Of a stretch of DNA of 64,000 bases, positions 46,445-56,500 are shown piece after piece; the first letter of the stretch is position 1; each line of letters opens with the position of its first letter. The notes under the pieces are model-generated. The model searched no databases and was not told the origin of the DNA. It saw only the letters and a list, made by a program, of their open reading frames with translations. The stretch is from Phyllobacterium lublinensis (GTDB lineage Bacteria; Pseudomonadota; Alphaproteobacteria; Rhizobiales; Rhizobiaceae). The position numbers and the translations under genes were made by a program. The DNA is taken from positions 62,001 through 126,000 of the forward strand of contig NZ_JAIUDQ010000003.1 of NCBI RefSeq assembly GCF_020164435.1, read 5' to 3'.

Positions 46445-47997
46445 CGGTCACCATATATGTTCCGCGCGATTCTGGTGCCCTCGCGGTCGGCGCCGAAAAA
46501 GTCGCGAAGCAACTCCAGGCTGAGATCGATGGGCGCAATCTCGACGTTAAGATTGTGCGCAACGGTTCGCGTGGGCTGTACTGGCTCGAACCCATGGTCG
46601 AGGTCGAGACGCCAAACGGGCGCGTCGCCTATGGTCCAGTGAAGGCAACGGACGTTCCGGCACTGCTCGACAACGGCATGGCCGACGGCAGGGTACATCC
46701 GCTCTGGCTCGGACTAACCGATCAATTGCCGTTTCTTGCAAGGCAGACCCGCCTGACGTTCGCGCGCTGCGGCATCACAGACCCGGTCTCGCTGGACGAT
46801 TATCGTGCCCATGACGGCTTGAAAGGGCTCGAACATGCCCTCAGGCTTTCGCCTGCCGAAATCGTGGCGCAAGTGACGGAATCCGGCCTGCGCGGTCGTG
46901 GCGGAGCGGGTTTCCCGACCGGTATTAAATGGAAGACCGTTCTCGACACCGCCGGGACCCAGAAATACATCGTGTGCAATGCGGACGAAGGCGATAGCGG
47001 CACGTTCGCCGATCGCATGATCATGGAAGGCGATCCCTTTGTTCTGATCGAGGGCATGGTCATCGCCGGTATCGCCGTCGGCGCGACCCGTGGCTATATC
47101 TATACGCGTTCGGAATATCCCCACGCCATTGCAATCATGAACGAAGCGATCGAAGTCGCCCGCAGGGGCGGCGTCCTCGGTCCGTCCGTTCTTGGATCCT
47201 CCCACGCCTTTGATCTTGAAGTGCGCGTTGGCGCAGGCGCTTATGTTTGCGGTGAAGAAACGGCACTTCTGGAAAGCCTCGAGGGTCGTCGCGGCATCGT
47301 CCGTGCCAAGCCGCCCCTGCCGGCGCACAAGGGACTTTTCGGCAAGCCGACCGTGATCAACAACGTCATCTCGCTTGCTTCGGTCCCCATCATCCTCGAC
47401 AGGGGAGCCGCCTTCTACAAGGACTTCGGCATGGGCCGCTCGCGCGGCACCATCACGCTGCAGATTGCCGGCAACGTCAAATATGGCGGCCTCTTCGAAA
47501 CAGCCTTTGGTCTGTCGCTCGGCGAAATCGTCGAGGACATAGGCGGCGGTACCCGGAGTGGCCGGCCGGTCAAGGCCGTGCAGGTTGGCGGTCCGCTTGG
47601 CGCCTATTTCCCGCGCGAACTGTTCGATACGCCCTTCGACTATGAAGCCTTCGCGGCCAGGGATGGCCTGATTGGCCATGCCGGCCTGGTCGTATTCGAC
47701 GACAGCGTCGACATGCTCAAGCAGGCACGCTTTGCGATGGAGTTCTGCGCAATCGAATCCTGCGGCAAGTGCACGCCATGCCGCATTGGCTCGACTCGGG
47801 GCGTCGAGGTCGTCGACCGCATCTCGGCCAATATCGAACCTGAGAAGCAAATCGAAGTTCTGACCGATTTGTGCAATACTATGAAGTTCGGCTCGCTCTG
47901 TGCCCTGGGCGGCTTCACGCCCTATCCCGTCATGAGTGCGCTAACGCATTTTCCTGAAGATTTCCGGCCCGCGCCTGTCGCGGCTGCGGCGGAATAG
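46441..47997 (+). CDS. fdsB: NAD-dependent formate dehydrogenase beta subunit FdsB
   Basis: A 518-residue NuoF-like diaphorase subunit that passes electrons to NAD+. An N-terminal thioredoxin-like domain of about 110 residues precedes GLRGRGGAGFPTGIKWKTV (FMN/NAD glycine-rich motif, near residue 150), CNADEGDSGTFADRMI, RVGAGAYVCGEETALLESLEGRRG, and the [4Fe-4S] site ESCGKCTPCRIGSTRG with a later Cys in FGSLCALGGF. It starts with GTG overlapping the fdsG stop. It transfers electrons from FdsA's chain of clusters to NAD+. Confidence 0.96.
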   Translation: MTVTIYVPRDSGALAVGAEKVAKQLQAEIDGRNLDVKIVRNGSRGLYWLEPMVEVETPNGRVAYGPVKATDVPALLDNGMADGRVHPLWLGLTDQLPFLARQTRLTFARCGITDPVSLDDYRAHDGLKGLEHALRLSPAEIVAQVTESGLRGRGGAGFPTGIKWKTVLDTAGTQKYIVCNADEGDSGTFADRMIMEGDPFVLIEGMVIAGIAVGATRGYIYTRSEYPHAIAIMNEAIEVARRGGVLGPSVLGSSHAFDLEVRVGAGAYVCGEETALLESLEGRRGIVRAKPPLPAHKGLFGKPTVINNVISLASVPIILDRGAAFYKDFGMGRSRGTITLQIAGNVKYGGLFETAFGLSLGEIVEDIGGGTRSGRPVKAVQVGGPLGAYFPRELFDTPFDYEAFAARDGLIGHAGLVVFDDSVDMLKQARFAMEFCAIESCGKCTPCRIGSTRGVEVVDRISANIEPEKQIEVLTDLCNTMKFGSLCALGGFTPYPVMSALTHFPEDFRPAPVAAAAE

Positions 47998-48007
47998 GAG
48001 CTTCAAA

Positions 48008-50890
48008 ATGTCTCTGATTGAAGAAATCGACTACGGCACGCCCGCCAGTACCTCCGAAAAGATGATCACGCTGACCATCGACGGAAACGAGGTTACCGTT
48101 CCCGAGGGTACCTCGATCATGCGCGCCTCCATGGAAGCCGGCATCAAGGTTCCGAAACTGTGCGCCTCGGACATGGTTGATGCCTTTGGTTCCTGCCGGC
48201 TGTGCCTGGTCGAAATCGAAGGTCGCAATGGCACGCCCGCTTCCTGCACGACGCCTGCCATGGAAGGTCTTGTGGTCCGGACCCAGACGCAGCGCCTCAA
48301 GGACATCCGCAAGGGCGTGATGGAACTCTACATTTCCGATCACCCGCTTGATTGTCTCACCTGCGCCGCCAATGGCGATTGTGAATTGCAGGACATGGCA
48401 GGTGCGGTTGGCCTGCGCGATGTGCGGTATGGCTATGAGGGCGACAACCATGTTTTCGCCAAGGCTGGTGCAGTGGCGAACGATCGCTGGCTGCCGAAGG
48501 ACGAATCCAATCCCTATTTTACCTATGACCCTTCGAAGTGCATCGTCTGTTCGCTGTGTGTCCGCGCCTGTGAGGAGGTGCAGGGTACCTATGCGCTGAC
48601 CATCGAGGGTCGCGGCTTCAGCAGCCGGGTTTCTTCCGGCGCTGCCCATGACAATTTCATCGACAGCGAGTGCGTATCCTGCGGCGCCTGCGTCCAGGCC
48701 TGCCCAACAGCGACGCTCACCGAAAAGTCGGTCATTGAAATCGGCCAGCCTGAACACTCCAAGGTGACGACCTGCGCCTATTGTGGTGTGGGATGTTCGT
48801 TCAAGGCGGAAATGCGCGGTGAAGAACTCGTGCGCATGGTGCCCTGGAAGGACGGCAAGGCCAACCGCGGACACTCCTGCGTCAAGGGTCGCTTCGCTTA
48901 TGGCTACTCGACCCACAAGGATCGCATCCTGAACCCTATGATCCGGGAGAAGATCTCGGACCCATGGCGCGAAGTCAGCTGGGACGAGGCCTATAAGTAC
49001 GTGGCGAACGAATTCCGCCGCATCCAGTACCAGTACGGCCGCAATTCCATTGGCGGCATCACATCCTCCCGCTGCACCAACGAAGAAACGTACCTCGTGC
49101 AGAAGCTGGTTCGTGCCGGCTTCGGCAACAACAATGTCGATACCTGTGCCCGTGTCTGCCATTCACCGACCGGCTATGGTCTCAAGCAGACCTTCGGTAC
49201 CTCTGCCGGCACACAAGATTTCGACAGTGTCGAGCATACCGACGTGGTCATGATCATCGGCGCCAATCCGACGGATGGCCATCCGGTGTTCGCCTCCCGC
49301 CTGAAAAAGCGCCTGCGCAAGGGGGCAAAGCTGATCATCGTCGATCCGCGCCGCATCGACCTTGTGCGCACGCCCCATGTGGAAGCATCCTACCATTTGC
49401 CACTGCGACCAGGCACGAACGTGGCCGTCGTCACGTCGATGGCGCATGTCATCGTCACCGAAGGACTGTTTGACGAAAAGTTCATCCGCGAGCGGTGTGA
49501 TTGGGATGAATTCCAGGATTGGGCGGCCTTCGTATCTTCTCCCGAACACAGCCCCGAGGCCATCGAGCAGATTTCCGGTGTTTCGCCGCAAATGCTGCGT
49601 GAGGCAGCGCGGCTATTCGCCACCGGCGGTAATGGTTCGATCTATTATGGCCTTGGCGTCACCGAACACAGCCAGGGTTCGACGACCGTGATGGCAATCG
49701 CCAACCTCGCTATGGCCACCGGCAATATCGGCCGCGAGGGTGTTGGTGTAAATCCGCTGCGCGGTCAGAACAATGTGCAGGGCTCGTGCGACATGGGCTC
49801 GTTCCCGCATGAACTGCCGGGCTACCGCCACATATCCGATGAATCCACGCGCGACATCTTTGACAAGCTGTGGGGCGTCAAGCTGCAGGATGAACCTGGC
49901 CTGCGCATCCCGAACATGCTCGACGCTGCCGTCGATGGCTCGTTCAAGGGCATCTACATCCAGGGCGAGGACATTTTGCAGTCCGATCCCGACACCAAGC
50001 ATGTCGCAGCCGGTCTCGCCGCGATGGAATGTGTGGTCGTTCATGACCTCTTCCTCAACGAAACCGCAAACTATGCGCATGTCTTCCTGCCGGGTTCGAC
50101 CTTCCTGGAAAAGGACGGCACCTTCACCAATGCCGAGCGCCGCATCAACCGTGTGCGCAAGGTCATGAGTCCGAAAAATGGCTATGCCGATTGGGAAGTT
50201 ACCCAAAACCTTGCCACGACAATGGGTCTGAACTGGAACTATACGCATCCATCGCAGATCATGGATGAGATTGCGCAGACGACGCCAAGCTTTGCTGGTG
50301 TGACCTATGATCTGCTCGACAGGGAAGGTTCCGTACAGTGGCCGTGCAATGACAAGGCACCGCTGGGAACGCCCATCATGCATATCGAGAGCTTCGCCCG
50401 GGGCAAGGGCAAGTTCATCCGAACCGAGTATGTGGCCACGGACGAGCGCACAGGACCGCGCTTCCCGCTGTTGCTCACGACCGGTCGCATCCTGTCGCAG
50501 TACAATGTCGGTGCGCAGACACGCCGTACGGACAATGTCATCTGGCATGAGGAGGACCGGCTCGAGATCCACCCGCATGATGCGGAACAACGCGGCATCC
50601 GCGATGGCGACTGGGTAAAGGTCACCAGCCGTTCAGGGGAGACCACGCTGCGGGCACTCATTACTGATCGGGTGTCGACGGGTGTCGTCTATACGACCTT
50701 CCACCATCCGACGACCCAGGCCAATGTCATCACCACGGATTTCTCCGATTGGGCGACGAATTGCCCGGAATACAAGGTGACGGCGGTACAGGTCGGCGCA
50801 TCGAATGGGCCGAGCGACTGGCAGGTCAGGTATGACGAGCAGGCGCGCCGCAGCAGGCGTATCGCGCCGGTGCTGGATGCGGCCGAATAA
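48008..50890 (+). CDS. fdsA: NAD-dependent formate dehydrogenase alpha subunit FdsA (Mo-bisMGD)
   Basis: Catalytic subunit oxidising formate to CO2, 960 residues. Domains in order: [2Fe-2S] (CASDMVDAFGSCRLCLVEIEG, then Cys in PASCTTPA), His/Cys cluster (DHPLDCLTCAANGDCEL), two [4Fe-4S] ferredoxin sites (CIVCSLCVRACEEV and CVSCGACVQACPT), and the proximal [4Fe-4S] (CAYCGVGCSFKAE ... GHSCVKGRF). The molybdopterin domain carries the catalytic Cys384-His385 in DTCARVCHSPTGYG, so it is a cysteine, not a selenocysteine, enzyme. The C-terminal MGD-binding domain includes LLTTGRILSQYNVGAQTRR. AGGAGC precedes the ATG. Confidence 0.97.
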   Translation: MSLIEEIDYGTPASTSEKMITLTIDGNEVTVPEGTSIMRASMEAGIKVPKLCASDMVDAFGSCRLCLVEIEGRNGTPASCTTPAMEGLVVRTQTQRLKDIRKGVMELYISDHPLDCLTCAANGDCELQDMAGAVGLRDVRYGYEGDNHVFAKAGAVANDRWLPKDESNPYFTYDPSKCIVCSLCVRACEEVQGTYALTIEGRGFSSRVSSGAAHDNFIDSECVSCGACVQACPTATLTEKSVIEIGQPEHSKVTTCAYCGVGCSFKAEMRGEELVRMVPWKDGKANRGHSCVKGRFAYGYSTHKDRILNPMIREKISDPWREVSWDEAYKYVANEFRRIQYQYGRNSIGGITSSRCTNEETYLVQKLVRAGFGNNNVDTCARVCHSPTGYGLKQTFGTSAGTQDFDSVEHTDVVMIIGANPTDGHPVFASRLKKRLRKGAKLIIVDPRRIDLVRTPHVEASYHLPLRPGTNVAVVTSMAHVIVTEGLFDEKFIRERCDWDEFQDWAAFVSSPEHSPEAIEQISGVSPQMLREAARLFATGGNGSIYYGLGVTEHSQGSTTVMAIANLAMATGNIGREGVGVNPLRGQNNVQGSCDMGSFPHELPGYRHISDESTRDIFDKLWGVKLQDEPGLRIPNMLDAAVDGSFKGIYIQGEDILQSDPDTKHVAAGLAAMECVVVHDLFLNETANYAHVFLPGSTFLEKDGTFTNAERRINRVRKVMSPKNGYADWEVTQNLATTMGLNWNYTHPSQIMDEIAQTTPSFAGVTYDLLDREGSVQWPCNDKAPLGTPIMHIESFARGKGKFIRTEYVATDERTGPRFPLLLTTGRILSQYNVGAQTRRTDNVIWHEEDRLEIHPHDAEQRGIRDGDWVKVTSRSGETTLRALITDRVSTGVVYTTFHHPTTQANVITTDFSDWATNCPEYKVTAVQVGASNGPSDWQVRYDEQARRSRRIAPVLDAAE

Positions 50891-50892
50891 TC

Positions 50893-51834
50893 ATGCAATC
50901 GCGACCCACACGGTTGTCTGTGCCGCGCATTACCCGTCGCCGCAAGGAGACGGGTGATGTTTATGCGACCGACAGCCGGATGGTGCCCGAAGAGACCCCC
51001 GTCGCTTTCAGCTATAATGGCACGACCCATGCGGTCATGATGGCGACCCCCGCCGACGCGGAAGATTTCGCGGTCGGTTTCAGCCTGTCGGAGGGCATCA
51101 TTTCCCGGATCGATCAGATCAGCGAAATCCATGTCGAGGAACACGACGAGGGTGTGGATATCCAGATCCGTCTTGCCGGCGATGCAGGCCAGGAATTGAC
51201 CGATCGTCGGCGGCGCATGGCCGGTCCCGTTGGATGCGGTCTGTGTGGCATCGAGTCGATCGAGCAGGCGCTGAAGCCGGTTGCTTCGGTCGATGGGTTG
51301 CGGCTGAAACTCGGCCCCGATGAGATTGCCGAGGCGGTGCGGCTGCTGTCAAAAGTGCAGCCGCTGCACAGCGAGACCGGCGCGGTTCACGCCGCCGGCT
51401 TCTATGTTCCAGAAAAGGGTATTGTGGCAGTACGCGAGGATGTTGGCCGTCATAATGCACTGGACAAGCTCGCCGGCGCGCTCTGCCGCGCTGGCATCAA
51501 AGGTGAGTCCGGAGCAGTGGTCATCACCAGCCGGGTGTCGATCGAAATGGTACAGAAAACGGCTATCATAGGCAGCCCGGTGCTGATTGCCGTATCGGCG
51601 CCCACGGCCCTTGCCATCCGCACGGCCCATGCTGCAGGGATGACGTTGATTGCGCTCGTCAGAGGCAATGAATTTGACGTCTTCACGCGCCATGAGCGCA
51701 TTCCCCTGATTTCCGGGGAACTGGCGGCCGGTTCGGCGGATATCCTGCCCCCAGCTTCGGCTCAAGCGGACCCAGACCCCGCCAAATCAAGCCTTGTTCA
51801 ATCCCCGTCTGTACGAATGGTGCAATATGGATAG
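50893..51834 (+). CDS. fdhD: Formate dehydrogenase accessory sulfurtransferase FdhD (FdsC)
   Basis: Cytosolic chaperone of 313 residues that delivers sulfur from a cysteine desulfurase to the bis-MGD cofactor before insertion into FdsA. The essential Cys pair is in GPVGCGLCGIES near residues 112-122, and the family segments VGFSLSEGIISRIDQI, TGAVHAAGF, VREDVGRHNALDKLAGALCRAG and VVITSRVSIEMVQKTAIIG are all present. It starts two bases after fdsA. The next small gene starts inside its last codons. Confidence 0.95.
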   Translation: MQSRPTRLSVPRITRRRKETGDVYATDSRMVPEETPVAFSYNGTTHAVMMATPADAEDFAVGFSLSEGIISRIDQISEIHVEEHDEGVDIQIRLAGDAGQELTDRRRRMAGPVGCGLCGIESIEQALKPVASVDGLRLKLGPDEIAEAVRLLSKVQPLHSETGAVHAAGFYVPEKGIVAVREDVGRHNALDKLAGALCRAGIKGESGAVVITSRVSIEMVQKTAIIGSPVLIAVSAPTALAIRTAHAAGMTLIALVRGNEFDVFTRHERIPLISGELAAGSADILPPASAQADPDPAKSSLVQSPSVRMVQYG

Positions 51835-52075
51835 TAAGAGCCACAAGACAACCGCCGACAAGCTGGTCTACATGGCCAATCAGATAGCGGCGTTCTTTCA
51901 TACCCAGCCTAAGGACGAGGCTGTGGCGGGTGTCGCCGATCACATCAATCATTTCTGGGAGCCGCGCATGCGTGCGCAACTATTCACCATTCTCGGCGAG
52001 CCCGACAATGGTCTCGATCCGCTCGTCGTCGAGGCCGCAAAGCAGATCCGCAAGCCAGGGCCGGTTCCAGCTTGA
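51827..52075 (+). CDS. fdsD: Formate dehydrogenase delta subunit FdsD
   Basis: An 82-residue small subunit of the Mo formate dehydrogenase. It is recognised by KLVYMANQIAAFFHTQPKDEAVAGVADHINHFWEPRMRAQL, the FdsD signature, in the usual last position of the operon. It is thought to help assembly or stability of the FdsABG complex. ATG 51827 overlaps fdhD by eight bases. A strong terminator follows about 45 bases after its stop. Confidence 0.92.
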   Translation: MDSKSHKTTADKLVYMANQIAAFFHTQPKDEAVAGVADHINHFWEPRMRAQLFTILGEPDNGLDPLVVEAAKQIRKPGPVPA

Positions 52076-52118
52076 GACATGACCTTGTTTGGACATAGCG
52101 AATAATAGATCCTGTTGA

Positions 52119-52149
52119 GAAGGGCCCCGTAGCGGGCCCTTCGTTCATT
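52119..52149 (+). terminator. Rho-independent terminator of the fds operon
   Basis: GAAGGGCCC (52119-52127) and GGGCCCTTC (52134-52142) form a perfect nine-pair stem with loop CGTAGC, followed by GTTCATTT. It is also at the 3' end of the small minus-strand gene beginning at 52314. Confidence 0.75.
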
Positions 52150-52314
52150 TCACTGCCGGCAGATGTTCCGCGGATCAAACGGCAGGTCGGCCAATTCATC
52201 GAGCCGCATGGCTTCCAATACCGGGTGGGACAGCGGGTCGCTATACCAGTCCGCAGTTTCGTCAGCGCTTCGGAACCATTGTGACAGGACTTGGAGCAAG
52301 GAGAAAATCTTCAT
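52150..52314 (-). CDS. Unlisted small protein, 54 residues
   Basis: A short frame reading MKIFSLLQVLSQWFRSADE, continuing with DWYSDPLSHPVLEAMRLDE and LADLPFDPRNICRQ before TGA. AAAGGA lies eight bases before the ATG (TAAAGGATAGACGAC-ATG). The C-terminal MRLDELADLPF faintly recalls the ELADIG end of DUF1127 proteins, but the Arg-rich core is absent. It is divergent from a LysR gene with about 96 bases between them. I do not know its function; a small regulated protein, or a target of that LysR protein, is plausible. Confidence 0.68.
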   Translation of the reverse strand: MKIFSLLQVLSQWFRSADETADWYSDPLSHPVLEAMRLDELADLPFDPRNICRQ

Positions 52315-52410
52315 GTCGTCTATCCTTTAATTTCGAAATATGGGTTATTTTGTTCCGTTGTGTTAGGATCTGCAATCCAGATTGCTGAAACCGATGTGAA
52401 GAAAAACTTG

Positions 52411-53307
52411 ATGAAGAACCTGAACCGCGTTCATCTGAACGGCTTGAAGACTGTGGAAGCAATCGGGCGTCTCGGATCGCTGCCAAAGGCCGCGGACGAA
52501 CTCGGTGTGTCGGTCAGCGCGGTCAGTCAGCAATTGATCCGGACCGAGGCTCAGATCGGTTACGCAATCTTTGACAGGACGCGAGGCGGCTTGGTGCCGA
52601 CCTCCTTTGGCAAGACCTTCATAGCAAAACTTCACGATGGCTTCCTGCAGCTCTCCGGGGCTGTGGCACTCGCCGACGGCACAGACCAGACCCTATTGCT
52701 GTCTGTTGCCCCGACCTTCGCCTCGAAATGGCTCGTGCCGCATCTCGGTCGCCTGCGCGCGGCACATCCGGATCTCAAGATCCGCATCGAACCTTCGCCA
52801 GGCATTGTCGACCTGAAGAGTTCGGACATAGACCTTGCCATAAGACTGGGAAGCGGGGATTGGCGGGATGGAACGCCGGAGTGCCTGCTGCCGCAGAGAA
52901 TGTTTCCCGTCTGCACCCCTGCCTTTGCCGAACGCCTGCGCAGCCCCGCGGACATGTTCAGTCAGCCGATCATCTGCTACGAGAATCCGATGTTCAGCTG
53001 GGACGACTGGCAGGCCGCGACCGGTTTTGCCGGACCCGTGCCGTTTGACGGGCCCACCTTCACCGACCCGTGGCTCGGCCTCGAGGCAGCGATCAGCGGG
53101 CAAGGCATCATGCTGGCCTGGGATCTGTTTGCCGAGGATGCACTGGCCGATGGCCGGCTTGTCGCGCCGTTTCCGGAGCGCGTTCCGTCGTCCATCGCCT
53201 ATTGGCTTGTATCGCCCAAGAACCGCAAGCCATCGCTCCAGGTGTTGAATTTCCAGCGCTGGATCCGCGCTGAAATTGCGCAGGAGAGCACGGCAGGAAT
53301 CGCTTGA
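52411..53307 (+). CDS. LysR-family regulator (GcvA-like)
   Basis: A 298-residue transcription factor of the GcvA branch. It has an N-terminal helix-turn-helix (LNGLKTVEAIGRLGSLPKAADELGVSVSAVSQQLIRTEAQIGYAIFDRTRGGLVPT) and a coinducer domain with SVAPTFASKWLVPHLGRLRAAHPDLKIRI and DIDLAIRLGSGDW. The frame opens at 52291; ATG 52411 fits the family N-terminus though its ribosome-binding site is weak, and TTG or GTG just upstream remain possible. It is divergent from the 54-residue gene; a ten-base palindrome ATTTCGAAAT (52330-52339) lies between them. The target is unknown. Confidence 0.9.
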   Translation: MKNLNRVHLNGLKTVEAIGRLGSLPKAADELGVSVSAVSQQLIRTEAQIGYAIFDRTRGGLVPTSFGKTFIAKLHDGFLQLSGAVALADGTDQTLLLSVAPTFASKWLVPHLGRLRAAHPDLKIRIEPSPGIVDLKSSDIDLAIRLGSGDWRDGTPECLLPQRMFPVCTPAFAERLRSPADMFSQPIICYENPMFSWDDWQAATGFAGPVPFDGPTFTDPWLGLEAAISGQGIMLAWDLFAEDALADGRLVAPFPERVPSSIAYWLVSPKNRKPSLQVLNFQRWIRAEIAQESTAGIA

Positions 53308-53520
53308 TCTGTTGACAAGTTAGGCCGAACTTTGAACAGTGCCCGACATCGGGATTGAGAGTCTGTTCGAACGTCGCTGGGGTGAGTCATGGGGCGTGGT
53401 TTTCGGAGTCCGGGCGCCGTGGACATGCCAGTCCAATGGCGCGCCGGAAGTGAAGAAAATCACGACGCATGGCGCTGCAGCGAGGTCGCAAGGCGGGCTC
53501 CAGACGGTGGGAGAACCTTC

Positions 53521-56500
53521 ATGTCCATGCGCGCTGTTATCGGCTTTTCTGTTTTTCTTCTCTCCGTTCTCGCTTCCGCCTTGCCGGTTGGTGCGGCAGA
53601 ACCCAACCGCGACGTTGTCACGACGCAGGATGGCGATTATTTCGGCTTTGACCTGCGTACCGAACAGGATGTCTCGCTGGACCAATGCGAGCTTGTCTGC
53701 CTGGCCGATCGGTCCTGCAAGGCGTTCACCTACAACCCTAAGGTGAAATGGTGCTTCCTCAAGTCTGATTTCAATCAGCTGAAGACTAGTCCTGGCGCGG
53801 TCGCTGGCAAGGTCGTCGAAACCGCGGCCGATCCTGATATCGGTGCGCCTCCGAAGCTTCAATTCGTATCCGACCAGTTGCTCCAGGATGCGCGTCAGGT
53901 CAGGGCCAATCTTGCACTGACCGAAGACCAGAAGATGCAGGGGATCGAGGGCCTCGTCGCTGCTGCACGAAGCGAACTCGCTGCCGGAAACGTGGCCAAT
54001 GCGCTCAAGGCGTTCAAGGGCGCCCTGGCTGTCATGCCGGACAATGCCGAACTCTGGATAGAGACGGCGCGCGCCGCCAACCAGGATGCAAAGAACTCCG
54101 ATATTGCCGGGCAGGCTGCGCTTGCGGCGTTGAATGGCTACCAGTTGACGCGCACGGCGCCGAGCCGTGCCGATGCGCTTTCGGCGCTTGCGGCCGCCCT
54201 TCAGAACGCGGAAAACTACCGCGCATCTCTTGATGCCTACAAGGCAAGTCTCGCGCTGGTGAATGACAAGACGGTGGAAGCCGCCTATCTCGATCTGCGG
54301 TCGCGTCAGGGCTTCCGTGTTGTGAACCATACGATCGACGCGGACAGTGCCACGCCCCGCGCCTGCGTGCAGTTCTCCGCGCCATTGGTGAAAATGGGCA
54401 CGGATTACGCGCCGTTCGTTACCCTGAATGGCGCGGCGCCAAAGGCAGTTGAAGCCAAGGACAGCGAGATCTGCGTTGAGGGCCTCGAACATGGTCAGCG
54501 CTACAAGCTAGCCTTCCGTCCAGGTTTGCCATCCTCCGTCGGCGAATCCCTCGAAGCACCGGTCGATCTTGACGTCTACATCAAGGATCGCTCGGCAATG
54601 GTGCGCTTCACCGGCGACAGTTTTGTCCTGCCGAGTACCGCCCGGCGTGGCATACCCATCGTTTCGGTCAACACGACAAGCGCCAATCTCAAGCTTTACC
54701 GTATTGGCGATCGTGGGCTTGCACCGCTGCTGACGAGCTCGCAGTTCCTCACGCAGATTGACGGTTTCAATGCCCAGCGCCTGCAGGACGAGGCTGGTGA
54801 GCTCGTTTGGCAGGGTGCCATCGAAATCCAGTCCGAGCTTAACAGGGATGTGGTCACAAGCTTCCCGGTTGATGAAGCCTTGCCGCAGCGCAAGCCCGGC
54901 GTCTATGTCCTCACGGCGGTCTCGCCGGACGCAAGGACTGAGGAATGGGATGCGCAGGCGACGCAATGGTTCGTCGTTTCGGACATTGGCCTGTCAACCT
55001 ATGCGGGTACGGACGGATTGAATGTCTTCGCCCGTTCGCTTGCGACTGCCCAGCCGCTCATTGGCGTCGAACTGCAGCTTCTTGCCAAGAACAATGAGAT
55101 CCTTGGCACTGCCGTTACCGACACCGAGGGCAGGGCCACCTTTACCGCCGGGCTGATGCGTGGAACGGCAGCGATGGAACCGGCGGTGATCACCGCCAAG
55201 AATGGCGATGCGGACTACGTGTTTCTCGACATGACCCGTGCCGGGTTCGACCTGTCCGACCGCGGCGTTACCGGCCGGGCGGCACCGGGTGCCATCGACA
55301 TCCTCGCCTGGACCGAACGCGGCATCTATCGCGCCGGGGAGACTGTCCATGCCTCGGCGCTCGCCCGCGACAATGCGGCAAATGCCATTGAAAACCTGCC
55401 CTTGACCTTCGTGTTCAAGCGCCCCGACGGCGTCGAAGATCGCCGCATGGTCAGCGACGGCGTGAATCTAGGCGGTCATAACCTCGATCTTGCGCTGCAG
55501 GCCAATTCCATGCGCGGCACGTGGACAATGCAGATCTTTACCGATCCCAAGGGTTCGCCGATCGCCGAGGAGCAGTTCCTCGTTGAAGACTTCGTACCCG
55601 ACCGTGTCGAGTTCGACCTGACGAGCGCCGCCAAGGCGCTTGACGTGGGCACGCCCACACCGGTGACGGTCGACGGCCGCTATCTCTACGGTGCACCGGC
55701 CGCTGGCCTCAATCTCGAAGGTGAGATTGCCCTGAGGCCCACCCGTGAAAGCGCAGGTTTGCCGGGCTATTTCTTCGGTCTCGCCGACGAGCAGGCAAGT
55801 GAAGATACCCGCATCCCGCTTGAGGATCTCCAGGCTCTGGATGACAACGGCAAGGCGACGTTCGACATAGCGCTGAACGACGTACCCTCGACCACGCAAC
55901 TGATCAATGCCGATATTGTCGTGCGAATGCAGGAGGCAGGCGGCCGCGCCGTCGAGCGCATATTGACGCTTCCAGTCAAATCGCAAGGACCGACGATCGG
56001 TATCAAGCCGGAATTCTCCGGCGACCTTGCGGAAAATTCCGTGGGTAAGTTCCATGTCATTGCCGTCGACCAGAATGGCCAGAAACAGGCGATGCAAGCT
56101 CTGGAGTGGAAACTCCTCAGCGTCGAGCGCAATTACCAGTGGTACCGCGACGGTAACTCCTGGAAATATGAACCAATCCTGTCGACCAAACAGATTGCCA
56201 ACGGAGTGGTGAACACAACGCCGGATGGGGCCGAGATATCGGTTCCGGTGACCTGGGGCCGCTTCCGTCTTGAGGTGGAGGGCGCTGCCGCTGACGGACC
56301 GGCTTCAAGTGTTGAATTCGATGCTGGTTACTATGTTGCTGCAACATCGACGGAAACGCCGGACGGGCTCGAAATTGCACTCGACAAGGACAGCTATGTC
56401 GCCGGCGATACGGCAAAGCTGAAAGTATCGCCGCGCTTCGCCGGTGAGCTTCTTGTCACCGTTGGCGCCGAAAGCTTGCTTGCGACCAAGAAGGCGAGCA

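Noticed and set aside
47930..49162. Open frame of 410 codons on the minus strand
   Set aside because: Shadow of fdsA, whose iron-sulfur motifs and active site are on the plus strand.
49145..49165. Possible selenocysteine formate dehydrogenase
   Set aside because: The active-site codon at 49157 is TGC (Cys384), not TGA, and there is no need for a SECIS element.
52330..52339. Palindrome ATTTCGAAAT as an operator of the LysR gene
   Set aside because: Ten bases is short for a confident call and it lacks the T-N11-A form; kept only as a remark in the LysR and small-gene entries.
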